A stretch of DNA of 64,000 nucleotides from Pomphorhynchus laevis (taxonomy: Eukaryota > Acanthocephala > Palaeacanthocephala > Echinorhynchida > Pomphorhynchidae). A program made the translations under genes and the position numbers. The notes beneath the pieces were generated by a model that worked only from the letters and a program-made list of their open reading frames with translations, was not told the origin of the DNA and searched no databases. The number at the start of each line of letters is the position of its first letter. Position 1 is the stretch's first letter. The stretch is from the NCBI GenBank assembly GCA_012934845.2, contig WNNJ02000605.1:1-64000 (forward strand), in the 5' to 3' direction. Of this stretch, positions 11,447-25,100 are shown piece after piece.

Positions 11447-11747
11447 CTTATTATATTATTAGGTTCTGTTCTGAACCTAATAATTATATTATTGTTCTGT
11501 TCTGTTCTGATTATTAGGTTCTTAATATAATTAGGTTCTGCTCTAGTATCGTGAAGCAGCTTTTCTTATGAAGCAGCGAGGCACTTCGCAGATTCATACG
11601 GGCCTTATTTCACTTAATTTGTCAATTGAAATAAGTTTACACAATAATTGAATACCATAAGAGAAACATATGTAACTGTGTTTCGCGTTATAAATTTATT
11701 GAATTCAATCACGTATTAAAGCAGTATTTTTGAATCCTCGCCGAACC
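11447..11747. other. Short-repeat-rich stretch
   Basis: The motif TTCTGTTCTG and its relatives recur at 11460-11550 with self-complementary AGGTTC/GAACCT pairs, so the strand can fold. No gene is recognised. Confidence 0.4.
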
Positions 11748-11954
11748 TTATAATCCGCCCATGTTTGCATCTGTTCCCAAATGATCTGTAGTAGTTTTCA
11801 TTTTCATCGATGCATTTACTATCAGGCGATCATCAATTACATCAAACAGTTCATTGCGGTCGCGCTCATGCATTGCGATGTGCCAAATAGAGATTCTAAG
11901 TGCACAAGCTGAGGTTCCGAATGCAAACAGCTTTAAACGCCTTCGATCAGCATA
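11748..11954 (-). CDS. Exon-like frame of unknown identity
   Basis: After an acceptor-like ACATACAG on the - strand, 68 codons stay open to TAA. It begins YADRRRLKLFAFGTSACALR and continues with HIAMHERDRNELFDVIDDRL. GC content is well above that of its flanks, as expected for coding DNA. An internal GTAAAT at the end of DDRLI could be a donor, which would leave this as an internal exon in phase 0 with the exon at 7622-7834. That join is inference only. I do not recognise the family. Confidence 0.35.
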   Translation of the reverse strand, partial: YADRRRLKLFAFGTSACALRISIWHIAMHERDRNELFDVIDDRLIVNASMKMKTTTDHLGTDANMGGL

Positions 11955-12482
11955 CTGTATGTTGTTTATGAGAACAACATTAGCGAATTTTATTTACGTG
12001 ATATTACATTAATTGTAATCAATGCGAATATTTTCGAGACAGAATACTGTTGGTTAAACACGATCAATGTTGTTTTCAACATTTTATAGATGTTCATTTG
12101 TTTATAATTTTATGTTCATATATCAATGCACGTAGCTTCAATCCTATGTAAGCCAACAGGTAGATACAAATTGTATTGACAATCAGCAAATTATTGTTTG
12201 TTCTTCTATTGATTGTTTTATCAAAAATAAATACATAATTTTATTGATTTTATAAAAATTTAATTAATATGATAACTTCTAATTTATTAAGATAAATTTT
12301 AAGAATATTATTTTTCTGTAATGTTCTTTAAGTATTTTAACAGCGAACCAATGCTAATACAAGCAAGTTAGATGAAATGGAATGGCAAAAAGCTTTAAAA
12401 TTCAATGATCATCTGGTATTCAAGCTATCTTAAATGAAGATAAAATAAATATTGTACATAGTTGAGAATGATCAATTATTGA

Positions 12483-12646
12483 TAAAGAATTATTGGAACT
12501 GGATCAAAGAAAGAAGGAAAATTTTATTTGATATTTCGCTAACTTCTGTTATCATCTTCAGAAAATTGTAATTTTCTGAAGATACTAACAGAATTTAGCG
12601 AAATATCAATTTTTCTTTTCTTCGATACAGCTCCAATAATTCTTTA
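12483..12646. mobile_element. Fold-back MITE, copy 2 (best preserved)
   Basis: Termini TAAAGAATTATTGGA and TCCAATAATTCTTTA are perfect inverted repeats, and pairing continues inward through GATATTTCGCTAACTTCTGT to the centre CAGAAAATTGTAATTTTCTG. The whole 164 bp therefore forms one imperfect hairpin. The terminal TA could be a TA target duplication of the Tc1/mariner type. There is no coding capacity. Confidence 0.85.
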
Positions 12647-13074
12647 TAAAGTAAATAACTGTCATTATTGGATTTTTAATAATCAATCGCAGAAAGCTTT
12701 ATAATTAAAAGAATCTTCCATCATTTGAGATGGAAGATTGATATATCATCATTTGAGATATTATAGGTTAAATGACGGTAAAAATGAATTATTGGATTTT
12801 AATTATTGGCTTTGCAAGCTAATTTGACAGCTAAGATTTGATTTATTTATTAGCTATGATTTGATTTATTAGATATGATTTGATTAGCTAAGGCTTTAAT
12901 TTCTAATGTCAAAGCTATGAAATGAAAGCTTTGACGTTAAAACTGTTTTGATATTACATTGTGAAATGAGAGGATAAATTTTTAATATAATATATAATAT
13001 TATAATATTATAAATTATACTATATAATAATATATTATTATCAAAACCATGCACGAATTATTTGAAAATTGCTT

Positions 13075-13080
13075 TTTATT
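13075..13080 (-). promoter_or_regulatory. Probable polyadenylation signal of NAA15
   Basis: AATAAA on the - strand, 54 nt past the NAA15 stop codon that ends at 13134. Spacing and orientation fit a short 3' UTR. Such hexamers are frequent in AT-rich DNA, so this is tentative. Confidence 0.45.
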
Positions 13081-13133
13081 TCTGATATGCAACATGTTTA
13101 GTAACCCATATGGGCAATCAATTATTCTTCCAA

Positions 13134-16100
13134 TTAATAAAAACTAGAATAATTCAAAATAAAAGTTACTTCTCTATCGTTAAAGTTAAGTGTCATTTGT
13201 TCAAGTTGTTCTACAAACATATCAATTATATTTTCCAAAGATTGGGGGGATTCAAGTTGATTCGCCAAACGTAAGGCTGAAAACATAAGAAAAAGACTGA
13301 AATATTAATTTAAAAAACATATTTGTATTTAAATATTAAAATAACTTATAAGTTATTTAAAATAACTTATAAGTTAACTGATTCTTTACATAAAAGTAAA
13401 GTTATATTTCGTTAAAAAAATATTTAAATTCGATGATATGATTGTTGCCGCAATAAAGAATCTTAATTTTATTGTTCTGTATAATCCATTAAAGCCTCGT
13501 TATAACGCTATATTTTTGTTAAAAGTAAAACAATTTAATTTCAACTAAAATGTGAACTAAAATGGAAATTTACAATTTCTATTATAAAATAGAAATACAT
13601 AAAATTTTACATTTTAAATTAAAATTATTAACACTGATTTATAACTTTTTTTATTAAGTATTATTTGACAAAATTCAAAACAAAGAAGTTATGACTTATC
13701 ATCACTTGTCAGGATGTCAGGTCACAGAAGATCATTCTTAATGTGTATTGAAATAAAATTGTAACATCAATACACATGTGAATATGGGCATAACTCAATG
13801 AACGCCTATTAAAATAAAATTAATGAACGCCTATTAATATCAATTGGGTGTTATAATGTTCGATTTTAAAAGCGAACAAACGATTAGATTTTATTATCAT
13901 TTTATTATCATAGAGTTAGGAGTTTTTAAATTAAAACATCAAGCGACGTATTTGTGTCAATATGCGGTGTGAAGGAATGATAATTTATAAACCTTTGTAG
14001 ATATAATATTTGAGGTATAAAAACTGCAAAAAAAAGTGATATATTAAATGAACAGATTAAATGTGTGAATTTATTTTTTATTTTATAGTTTCAGTATGAA
14101 TTTATTTTATAAATTCATACTGTAAAGGGCAAATAAAAATTAAAAATTAATTCTTGTTGAACTAAGCAATTTCAACTTAATTTAAATCAATTTTCAACCT
14201 CACCATAAATTTTGTGATCAATTGAATTTCTTGATTGCAAAATATTGATTACTGACTGTGTTAAGTCGATTTTGCTATCTAAATCAACTTGAAATTCAGA
14301 AATCAGATGTTGTATGACCTCCTTTTCGATATCGTCAATGGAGCTTTTGATTCTCTGGAATGCTAGAAGTTAACATTTAAAAAAATAATTAAATAAATAA
14401 ATTTATTAAATAAATAATTTTACATAAGACTTAGTAAAGTACCAACACACAGGTTTATTCCATCAAAATATTTCAGGTGCTGTGTTTTCGTCGAGGGTTG
14501 CTCTTTTATTACTGGACGCACTACTTCATATAATAAAAATCATTTTGCAATTGCACTTGCCTACAAAACTGTCCGTAAGTAGTCATTCATTGCAACATTA
14601 TATAAGAGAAAATGTAGATTGGTTATGTATTCTCACAAATAGTATGCCTCCCACACATTGGAATCAATGTAAGTTTTTGAAAACCATATAGTCGATTAAA
14701 AAGCTTATTGTGTCTGCTTTATTGAAAATGAAACTATTATTGGGTAGCAAAACCCATATTTAAAACAGCTTTGCTTTCAGTAAAGGTGGAATGCCAATTT
14801 ACCTTTGACTGTTGTATTTGTTGTCCGTTTAGTTTTATACAAATGTAAGGACTAATTGTCAATTGCGATATATCACTTTAGTAAAAATAACCAACAATAT
14901 TTAAATATTGTTAAATTAATTATTTATTCATGAATTATACAATATGCTGGTTTTACAATTTAATACTGTAAGTTTATGATTTTGAACTAACTAAAGACTT
15001 CAACCATTTAATTGGGTTATTTAAGGTAATTCTTTATTAAGGTTATCTAAGGTTATTTTTAATTGATGTTATTTTTAAACTCAACCCTTTAACGCGTTAC
15101 CTTCGATAATGTATAGTATAGCAGTTTGGAGAATTGAATACTTAAATGTTAATTAATTGTAATAATTAACAAGAACATTTACATATGTAAATATGTTCAT
15201 GCACACAGAAACATTAATGTGGCAATAATCTGAAATAATAAATAATAACGAAACAATAATAATTGATATATAACACATATTATGCATTATATTGATAAAA
15301 TACAAATTATGTTGTGACATGGAAGGAAAGAAGAGTTTAATCAGCAACCCAGTGTTGCTGTTTCAACAAATAGTGTCTACAATTTAATTTGTTTTACAAT
15401 TTAATACTGTAAGTTTATGATTTTGAACTAACTAAAGACTTCAATGTTTTTTGTAATAAAAACATTTATAAAATACTATAAAAGTTTGATATGGGTTGAC
15501 TGCAATAATTACTGACAATAGCAGTAATCAAAAATATAAGCGATACCAAAAGTCAAATTGTTTAATCGCATAACTCAGATTTATGGAGACTGTTTCACGG
15601 GAAAAATTTAATATTGATTCAATTCTTAAAAAGATTTCAACTAGATTAGAACTATCGTTTCCGTATAGTGCAGCCAGCTAAGAAGTTGAACAACGAAATG
15701 AAGCGATAGGATTTTTTAGAGTGTAGATATCCACAGCACTCTGTACTTCACTGAATGGAGTTCAATAAAATTATTGCAAACTGTTGACTACAGGAAAGAA
15801 AAAAAAGACAATGAGCTGCCTATATAAAAAGAAAGCAAGCTGTAGTGATCATCTAGATTGTTCAATATGGAGCAATTTTTCGTTTGGGAGCAAATCGAGT
15901 TTATTATATGAAAAACAGACTGATATAAAGCGGTCTATACCCGCTAATGGTCAGTGCGCAGAAATTATTCCAATCTGCTGGCTTCGAAGTTATTCGAAAC
16001 AGTTGGTTATTAGTGAAATTTTTTATCTAAATTGACCAAATTGACTAAATTGTAACAACTAGGTTATCAATTATCTTGACATTCCTGTTCGATACTAACG

Positions 16101-19100
16101 GGTACACATACCCACCTTTTAATTTCAGTTGTGCTCACTCGGAAAACAGTACAAGCACCTATATTATTTATAAAAAATATAAATAATATATTTTTTTGCA
16201 AATTGATCTTCGAATTAATTTGGCGATTATTGAATGCACCGATTCTGAACAAAGGGATTATCTATATGGTTGAATAAGTGATATTTTCGAAGTTGAAATT
16301 TGTATACCAAACAGACATTAAGAATTTTACAGTCTACATTGTTTAGGTCTGTACATGTAGATTCATTTTAAATGATAATTATTAGTAAACAATATCGTCT
16401 CGTGAACCATTATTGGCGTTCCAGACGATCGCAATTATCGAATACTTAAGACAACAAAATCTTGAAACTCAGATAAAAAATATCCGCTTATGTTTCGTCT
16501 ATACCTTTGGTTCAGCATGAAGGCATTAATGTGGACCTATTGTGACAGAATAAAATATAAAATTCAGCAAACTCGCAAAAGCGAAACGTCTCCCAATTAA
16601 GCAAAACAAAATTTTTAATGACAAAGTTGATGGTCAATGATTAATTGAAAATTAATGTAAACAAAGTCAAATTCCATGATGGAAGAGATTTTTTCCTAAA
16701 AAGGTTTATTTGATAAAATGTACGTTATTACGACAAAAACACAAAAATACTTATATTAATTTAAAATGTTAAATTTAACTTAAATATTAAATATTAAATT
16801 TAAGGTACTTTATTTTAAAATGCATTTTCAATTTAAAGTAATTCATAAATATCATTATTAAAATAAATATAAAAATTTCTAAAAATATAAGACATATTTA
16901 TAATTATATAAAAATATAAATTTAAAAAAGTTAAAATATAAAATTGGATGAGTAAAAAAGCTAAACAAACCTAGCTGAAATCTAATAAGTTGGCAATCTA
17001 GGTCTGATAAAGAAACTTTACAACAACGTTTCATTGTAAACAAAGCCCGTAAAGAAGGTAATAATCGTTCTGTAAATTAAACTAAATGCATTAAACAACA
17101 ACTTTTAGCAAAAACATACAATACCTTGACGGACAAATATTTCGAACGCCATCAACTGCAACTTAGAATTGGCAAATCGACAATTTACTAGTGGAGTTAA
17201 TAATTTAAATGCTTCATCGAGTGGATTATCTGTCTAATTTGGGATATGCAAAATTATAAACAATAAAATAAACTGCATCTTACGTTTTCTAGTTCCGAAG
17301 CAAACTTATCGGAGGAAATCGTGACTGCAGGCAAAGCACGATTTGTGTCACTAGCTTTCTTGCTATGATCAGCAATCTTTTTATGCTTACTTTGTTCTTG
17401 CTGACGTTGCTGTTGATTAAACAGCTGAGCTTCTTTCTTCTTTTGCTTGCTAAGCTGCTTTTTTAATTCAGATGACAATGTACTTGAATCATTAATGGAC
17501 TTGGAATCGGTAGCGGAACATGCGCGGATTTTACGATCATACAAGCGAATGTATATCTCTCATAATTGAAAAAAGTTATTTATAAGTTTGTAGTTAACAA
17601 AAAATATCAAATTATAATAATTTAAATTGCAAACATCAACTAAATATGAATATGAACAAAAATATTTGTTTCGTATTTAAATAAATATATTTATTTATAT
17701 TATTAAATAAATGTTATTTATTTAATCGACAAGCGTTTTGATAAATGCAACAAATATTCCAGAGATTCTAACATTATATTTAAAAAAGGATTTATTTTAA
17801 CGTGGCAAATGCGTGCCAGCGCACGCTTACATGACCACAACAAAACAAGACTGTGAATCAGGTGTCGAGAAGGTGTGAACGGAGGAGGTGTTTGAATGTG
17901 ATAAAGGAGGGAGCGCGGCGGACGTCGAGAGGGAGTTGATTCCAGGCGAGTGAGGCGGCGACGAGGAAGGATCGGAGACCGTAGTTGTTGGAGTAATTAG
18001 GAACGTGGAGTAAGAGGGTATGACGTGGAGGTAAGAGAGATCGCCAAGCAAAAGAGAGAAAAGCAAGGGACCTAGGACTGAACCTTGTGGAACCCCGCGA
18101 AAGATAGGGATGGAAGGATGATGAATTAGAACAGACGCAAAAGGAACGGTCGGATAGATATGAGGCGAACCATGCTACGGAGGAGGAAGAAAAGCCGTAA
18201 TCATAACGAAGGCGAGAAAGGAGGATGAATATTTATAAATATTCATCTCAATGTGGAGATTTTATAATTTATTTTTATAAACAAATTTAATTTTAAAGCT
18301 TTAACTTTAAATATTTAAATCAGTTTCTCTAATTTTATTAACAAAGAGCATTTTTAAATAAAAAATTGTGCTATATAATCTAAAAATTATAAAAATATAT
18401 AAAAAATTTATGTCTAATAAATTTTTAATAATATATTAGTAAAAAATAATCTATTTTACGAAAAAATAGATTACATTAATGCATAACAATATAAAATTAA
18501 CCGTTTACTATAAAAGTAATTGAACTATTTATACAATTATAAAAAATTTAGTTAATTGTACAAGACTTTTCAGTTTTACACGCCTCAATCGAACGAGTAT
18601 CAATTAAAACAAATTGATGACGTTAAATATCGTCAGTAAAAATCTATCTAAAACAAAAATGATTTAAAGAGTTCAAGCGTTAACGTAAACTTAAAGAACT
18701 TACAAAAAATACGTTTTCACTAAGGAATTTAAATGAAATTCAAGAATTTAGCAAACAGGTTTAATAGATTATGCCAATTATTTAATTGCAATTATTTATT
18801 AAATTTATTTATACAATATTTAATAAATATATTATTTATATATTATTATTTATTATTATATATTATGTTATTATTTATATATTATTAATATATATATTAT
18901 TTATTTACATATTATTTATTAAAATACAATATATATTTAAATTATATATTTATATATTAAATTATATTTTAGAAAATCAAAAAAATAAAAATCATGCTTT
19001 GATAAAAAGTAAGTAATTTTAACTAATTTTAATACAAATTTTATTTAAAATAAAAAACAATTATATTAAATATTGAGATTTTCATAAAAATGATCTTGCA

Positions 19101-22100
19101 AATTGAATTATCAAATTTAATTAGTCTGAGCATCTACAGTTTTATTCTAATCGCAACTATTAATAAAATTATCGTCCATTTTCGGCTTATCAATGCTATT
19201 CAGAAAAGTACCTTAGAAGCGAGTAAAGCAGCATCTATATACAAACGATTTTCGTAAATATGATCGTCAAACTTGAGGGTATCAACATATGAACAGATCG
19301 TAACTCTTCGTAAACAATAAGTGTGAAAATCATATTCATTCTCGATATACTTGTTATAGTGCTAAAAACAAAGAAATAAAAAATATTATTTTTAAATTAT
19401 ATTTTAAAAATATTATAAAAATACGGCATGTTGAGAAATTACTATTAATTTCTGTATTATTAACAAATTATGTTTTCGCTGACATCCAATGAAAAATTTA
19501 TTATTTAAAGTTAATTTAATTATCATTCATTAAATTAATATTTAATATTAATATTACATTTATATTTATTTAATTTTGTAAAAACAACAACATTTTATAT
19601 TTTGTTTGGTTCAGTACAAAATGGTTTTTATTAAATTTAATCATGATTTAATTGCTACTAATAACTACTTGATCACATATCAAAAATACTTGATAATAAA
19701 TAATAAATTTAAATTTATAATTCATTATTTAGAATTTTAAGTGAAATTTTATTAAATTTTTTACTTCTCAAGGTAGAGTGAGACCATTCCCGCTTTATTT
19801 ATTATTTACAATTATTTATAATTATTTAATTACTTATCATTTAATTATTTTACTAATCATTTAAGCCAGATGCAGAAAAACAGTAACAAGTACCGTTTTG
19901 TCATCGTAATAATCATCAATGTCAGATCACTCACACTGCTGGATGCAGAGTAGCACTGGCAGACATCACGGTCACGAGTCAGGTGTGAGAGGTACTAAAA
20001 CAACTCTAGTGGCCTCATGGAGTGCTGAAACAGCACTACATCTTCACCAAAACGATAATTAGCAAAATAACTGGCAAAATGTCAGCGCAAGTCTTATTTA
20101 TATCGTCTAACTTCGTTTTTGAATTTTATCAGGAGAGAGTGATACCATTCCGCTTGAATTATGTTACTAATCATTTAAGCCAGACACAGAATATCAACGA
20201 TAACAGTAATAAGTACCGTTTCGTCATCATTATGACTATCAATGCCAGATATCTCCCAATGCCGGATGCAGGGAAGGACTGACATGCAGAGAAGTTATAG
20301 TGATGGAAGCCTAAGAAAGTGAGATTTTGTACTATGGGGATGATTAATGAGGCAAAAGATACAGTGGGAGGAGATATGTTTGGTTTGCGGGGGAGGATCC
20401 AAATTATTTTAGACTTGTCGGGGTGACAAGTCCATAGATGACATCCTCATCTATGCTCATGCGGGTGCATGATCATAGATGAGGATGTCATTGGCGTATT
20501 GCATGACGTTAAAGGAAAAAGGCAAGTTTATTTTCCTGACATACTTGAAATTGCTTTCTTCCAGATCATTGTTCGCTATATATTTTCGATTGTAATGTGT
20601 GCATTGTTATGTTCCTGATAATGATCGAAGTAGTGATCAAAAATTTGTAACAATAAATTTTACATTGACTTCTCTCGATTTGTTTAATTTATATTAAATA
20701 ATGTTTTAAAATTTTAAGTTTAGCTCAACGAATACTCTTACGAAAAATATTTAATGCTTCAAACATTCAATATATTATGTGATAAAAAAGAACAATAAAT
20801 AAATGCCTTTCGACATGATAAAAATGACATATCCCGTACACAAAGTCAATAGAATAAAAATGTTTACCACAATTTTTGCGTGTATTTAAAATTATTTTAA
20901 TCAATGCTTTCATCACATGAAACGAATCTTTTCAATTGGACCCATTTGAATTAAATGCAGACTTCCTATTTAATAATAAATCATAATTTGTGTCACATAT
21001 TGGCAACAGAGAGCCCACGGGTCGGGTCCAGCACGCCGAGGATTTTTAACGGCCAACCGCTAAAAATTGAAGCTGATACATAAAGATCGACAACGTGTGT
21101 TTTACAAAAATATTAAATTTTATATATTAGTACTGCCCTTTAGGTCATAACAAGATGATAATATGTCTCAAAAAACTCAAGGCTGTCATTGATAACAAAC
21201 TCAGGTTGTTAAAAACTCAAGGTTGTTAGATATGATTCAATATAATTAAGAAATTTTTTTACATATGCTTGGATTTCAAATAAACGCAATTTATGAATAC
21301 CATATTTAAAGATATTGGCATTCAATTATCCTCACACCTGGAGTGAAATATTACTCCAGATATTTTTATCACTTAAAACATTTTATAACAAATAATTTAA
21401 AGTAAATCAATAAATATTTTAAAATTAAATATTAATAATATTAATAATTATAATATTTAATAATAAATATATGTTTACATAAAGCAAACCTTTAAAAACA
21501 TTATTTATAATTACAGAACATGAATATTTGTTTGTAAGGTAATACTCCATCTGAAGGAACACTTTAAAATAATATCTTAGATTTAAAAGGATATTAAAAT
21601 ACATAAAGAAAAGTAAAATATGCAATATATTACTCAGTACCACAATTACAAAACTCACTTTAATAATGTCATAACATTTTCTTAATGATTCTCCGTAGTT
21701 TCGTAGTCTGAAATTAGCGCGTGCCGTTTCTAAACTGTACCATAAGCATTGGGTTTCACTAAGATATTCCGAGGGAGTCATTACGTCCTGTGTACCAAAA
21801 CATTTAAAAAATACTGATATTGTGGCAACCGAACCTTTAGAAATTTCGCAATCATTTTTTCAGCCCTATCAAGTTCATTATTTCGAAGAAGATACTTTGT
21901 ACATTTAGAGTTAATGTATTTATCAGCCGTGTCCATTAGTTGCCCTTCGACAATCCAGAGGCAAGCCTCCGCAATCGAGCCGCAACGCTATAAACAGTAA
22001 GTATCAGTAAGAAAATAACTGAGAGTGGACTTGCTTTTAATATTTTAGCGCGAATAACGTATGCTTCAACTAATGTAGGTGTATGTGTAAGAATATAATC

Positions 22101-25100
22101 AACGTATTTGATAGCTTTGCTGATCTCGCAGAAATGAAGATTCATCTCGGCCAATGCAAACCATGTCCAAACTAATGCGGTCTGTTGGTTGGCTAATATC
22201 CATTTTGAAGACAGCATTTCATTTGATGATATCAAAGAAGAACTTACCTGATTGGAAATCCTTTTCGACTTTAAGCAGCACCGATTGAAATATTTCAGCC
22301 TAAAATAAATTATTTCTAGTTTGACAAACATATTTAAACTGTAAGCTTTATATTAATAAATACGAGATAAAAAATTATTACAAAAACAACGAACGTGGTT
22401 CATTTTGATATTTTTATAAAATCCTATTGTAACTGGTTTATTCTATTTTTATAATAACATTATAAGTGAAAACGGATGTGTGAACTGTTGATGACAAAAG
22501 TTAAAATAAAAAAAACTTAAATTGCAGGCTTAAAATTGAAATTTTGAAACATTTTTGTAATAAAAATGTATACAATTAAAGATTTGCTTTTGTTAAAAGA
22601 CAAAGGGAAATGAAGCTATTTTAAGTAAAAGGAGAAATAGAAATAATGAATGCTTAAACAATGGGGTAAACACGGCAAATAAGATTTTTATTAAAAAAAT
22701 AATGCCAAATAAGAAAATTATTAATAGTTTTATAAAGAAAATACCTAATCAAGTATAAATATGTAAGAACCTAAATCAAAAAGACAGTATTCTACTACAA
22801 AGAGTGAATGGTCGAATAACATAATGTATGTATAATATAATGAGCGACGTTTAACATATTTTTACGATTCACGCGACGAATTTTGATCTATAAGCATATT
22901 ACCTACAGTAACTAGCATACATACTAAGAATAAAATATGCCATTTATGGCTAATACGATAACGAACAGCCGGTTTATTAGCCGTTTTATAGCGGCTAATA
23001 TGTAATATATGGCTATTATGTGGCTACAATATAACAATATTTTCTAATCTGTTTCTAATATGTTTCTTGTAAATTTAAATATGTCATCTTTACGATATAA
23101 ATTAAAAGTAGTTTTAATTGATGTTAATTTAATGTTCATATCTAGATATACTTTCTTTATCATCAATATTGGTGATTTACATTACTGCTTTATGTTTCTT
23201 GTAAATTTAAATATGCCATCTTTACGATATAAATTAATAGTAGTTTTAGTTAATGTTAATTTAATGTTCATATCTAGATATACACCTTCTTTATCATTAA
23301 TATTTGTTTTGTTCAGAATGAGGCTTTCTTGTTTCTCATCATTACAGCAATTTATATTGCCATAATTTGGTGTAATAATAATTAAAAATGTTCATTTAAT
23401 TAAAAAATTTATTTACAAATTGGAAATGTAGTTCCAACTTCGGACTTCATTGAGTCCGAAGTGAGAAGTGTTTGATCAATCGTATTAACTTTTGGATCTA
23501 ACGCTTCAGAGGTCGACATCACATATGGAATGAAATACCCCTTTTCTATTACGCGTTCTAAACATTTGACATTTTTTCGATTGTGGTGACAGTCTAATAT
23601 GTCGAGGGGATTGCTGCTGCATAGGCCTGTGTACGTGAGTTAAAAATCGTAACATCTAAGAATGTTCGCTCAGTCATCAGATTAATAATAAACAATTATT
23701 TATTATTTATAAAAAATTATAAACCAGATCAGGTAACTGAGTCTGCATATATTAAGTTAAATAAAATAATAAAATTATAATAAATTATAATAAATAAAAC
23801 ACTAATTTAAAATTTAAAATAAAAGTCATTTTTATGAATTGACAATTCGATCCATATTCCTCAACCCAAAATAGCAACGAGGCCAAATACATGCTAATGA
23901 CGTATTTCCTCTGATGAAATTTAATTATTTAGAGTAGCTTATTATAATACAAGGTATATTGTTTATTATTCATACATACACATTCTTCCGCTTAAAAGTT
24001 TAAATTTGTTTTTAATAATATGAAATTATAATGACGAATTAATAATATATATTTTCAGTATTTCTGACAGAGGTTATATTACTGGGAAATATATAATAAA
24101 CATTTGTAAATAAGAATTTTAAATAAATACTACGTACCTTTGGCGCTGCGGGGACAAAAAATGTCTTAAATACAGAGGGACTTCCTTTCAATAGATATTT
24201 TGACAAAATACTTAATAGCAACGATTGAAAGTCATCCCCTTTCAACAAAAATGTCAGTTCTCAAATAAAATAGAACTATATACCGTCTAAGTATTTAAGG
24301 AGTAGCTTTGCCAGCATAAGAGATTTCGGGAATTTAGCACGAATATCATATAGAAATAATATTCGATCTCGATTAAGTTTGTCGGAGCATTCAATTAACC
24401 TTTCAAAGTATTGATGATTTTCAGGGTTCAAATCTAGTAATTTCATATAGTGTTCAAACGAAAGTTGATAGTTTTCCCTCAAGTACTCGATATTTGCTTA
24501 GAAACACAAAATGCATTTGCAAAATAATAAAATGATTACTCATATTTTTCAAATATAAAAACAACGATGGAATTCGAAAATAAATGAATAAATTATCTAA
24601 TTTATAATTAGATAATAAATTATCGGTTTCTGCAAATTACAATTAAAAATATTTAAATGCTAAATACAACCATATAGAAACTTTCATTAATGTATTACAA
24701 CGAAAGAAACGAAAACGATTTAAAAGAGAAAAGTAATAAAAAGTACTTTTAAAATACTACAGTACTTTAAAATACTTTAAATTAGTATTAATAGTACTAA
24801 TTTAAAAGTACTAGAGAAAGTCTAGTACTTTTTATATTTAAATATAGATTAATATTACTGAATGTGAAATCGATATACTTAGTTACAAGTAACTTTGTGA
24901 CTTGTAATTACATAATAACTACCAGATATCATAAAATTTTCAATTTAAATAGCTTTCTGAGATTGATGTTTGCTTAAAAATGTAAGGGATAATTTGTTCA
25001 AGTAGTTTTAATGATTTAACCACTTAATTTTTTTCGAATCTCAATTAGTTAAACAGGCTTATACTGTTTTGACAAATCACAGAAATCTTTATTTTACCAA

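Larger units (their letters stand above)
11955..13133. other. Intergenic AT-rich stretch 3' of NAA15
   Basis: Contains one MITE (12483-12646) and low-complexity DNA, plus the probable 3' UTR of NAA15 at its upper end. No other gene is seen. Confidence 0.4.

Noticed and set aside
14482-14691. + strand exon-like frame with acceptor TATTTCAG and donor GTAAGT
   Set aside because: It is short, hydrophobic, antisense to a NAA15 intron and has no partner exon; splice-like strings are common by chance here.
15784-16035. Possible methyltransferase (METTL-like) C-terminal motif, QKLFQSAGFEVIRNS, in another frame near 15955-16000
   Set aside because: Only about 15 residues resemble the family, frames break on both sides, and no upstream exons could be found.
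23060-23365. 101-codon frame with an internal peptide repeat as a novel small gene
   Set aside because: The repeat is a plain 132-bp DNA duplication in AT-rich intron sequence; there is no sign of coding constraint.
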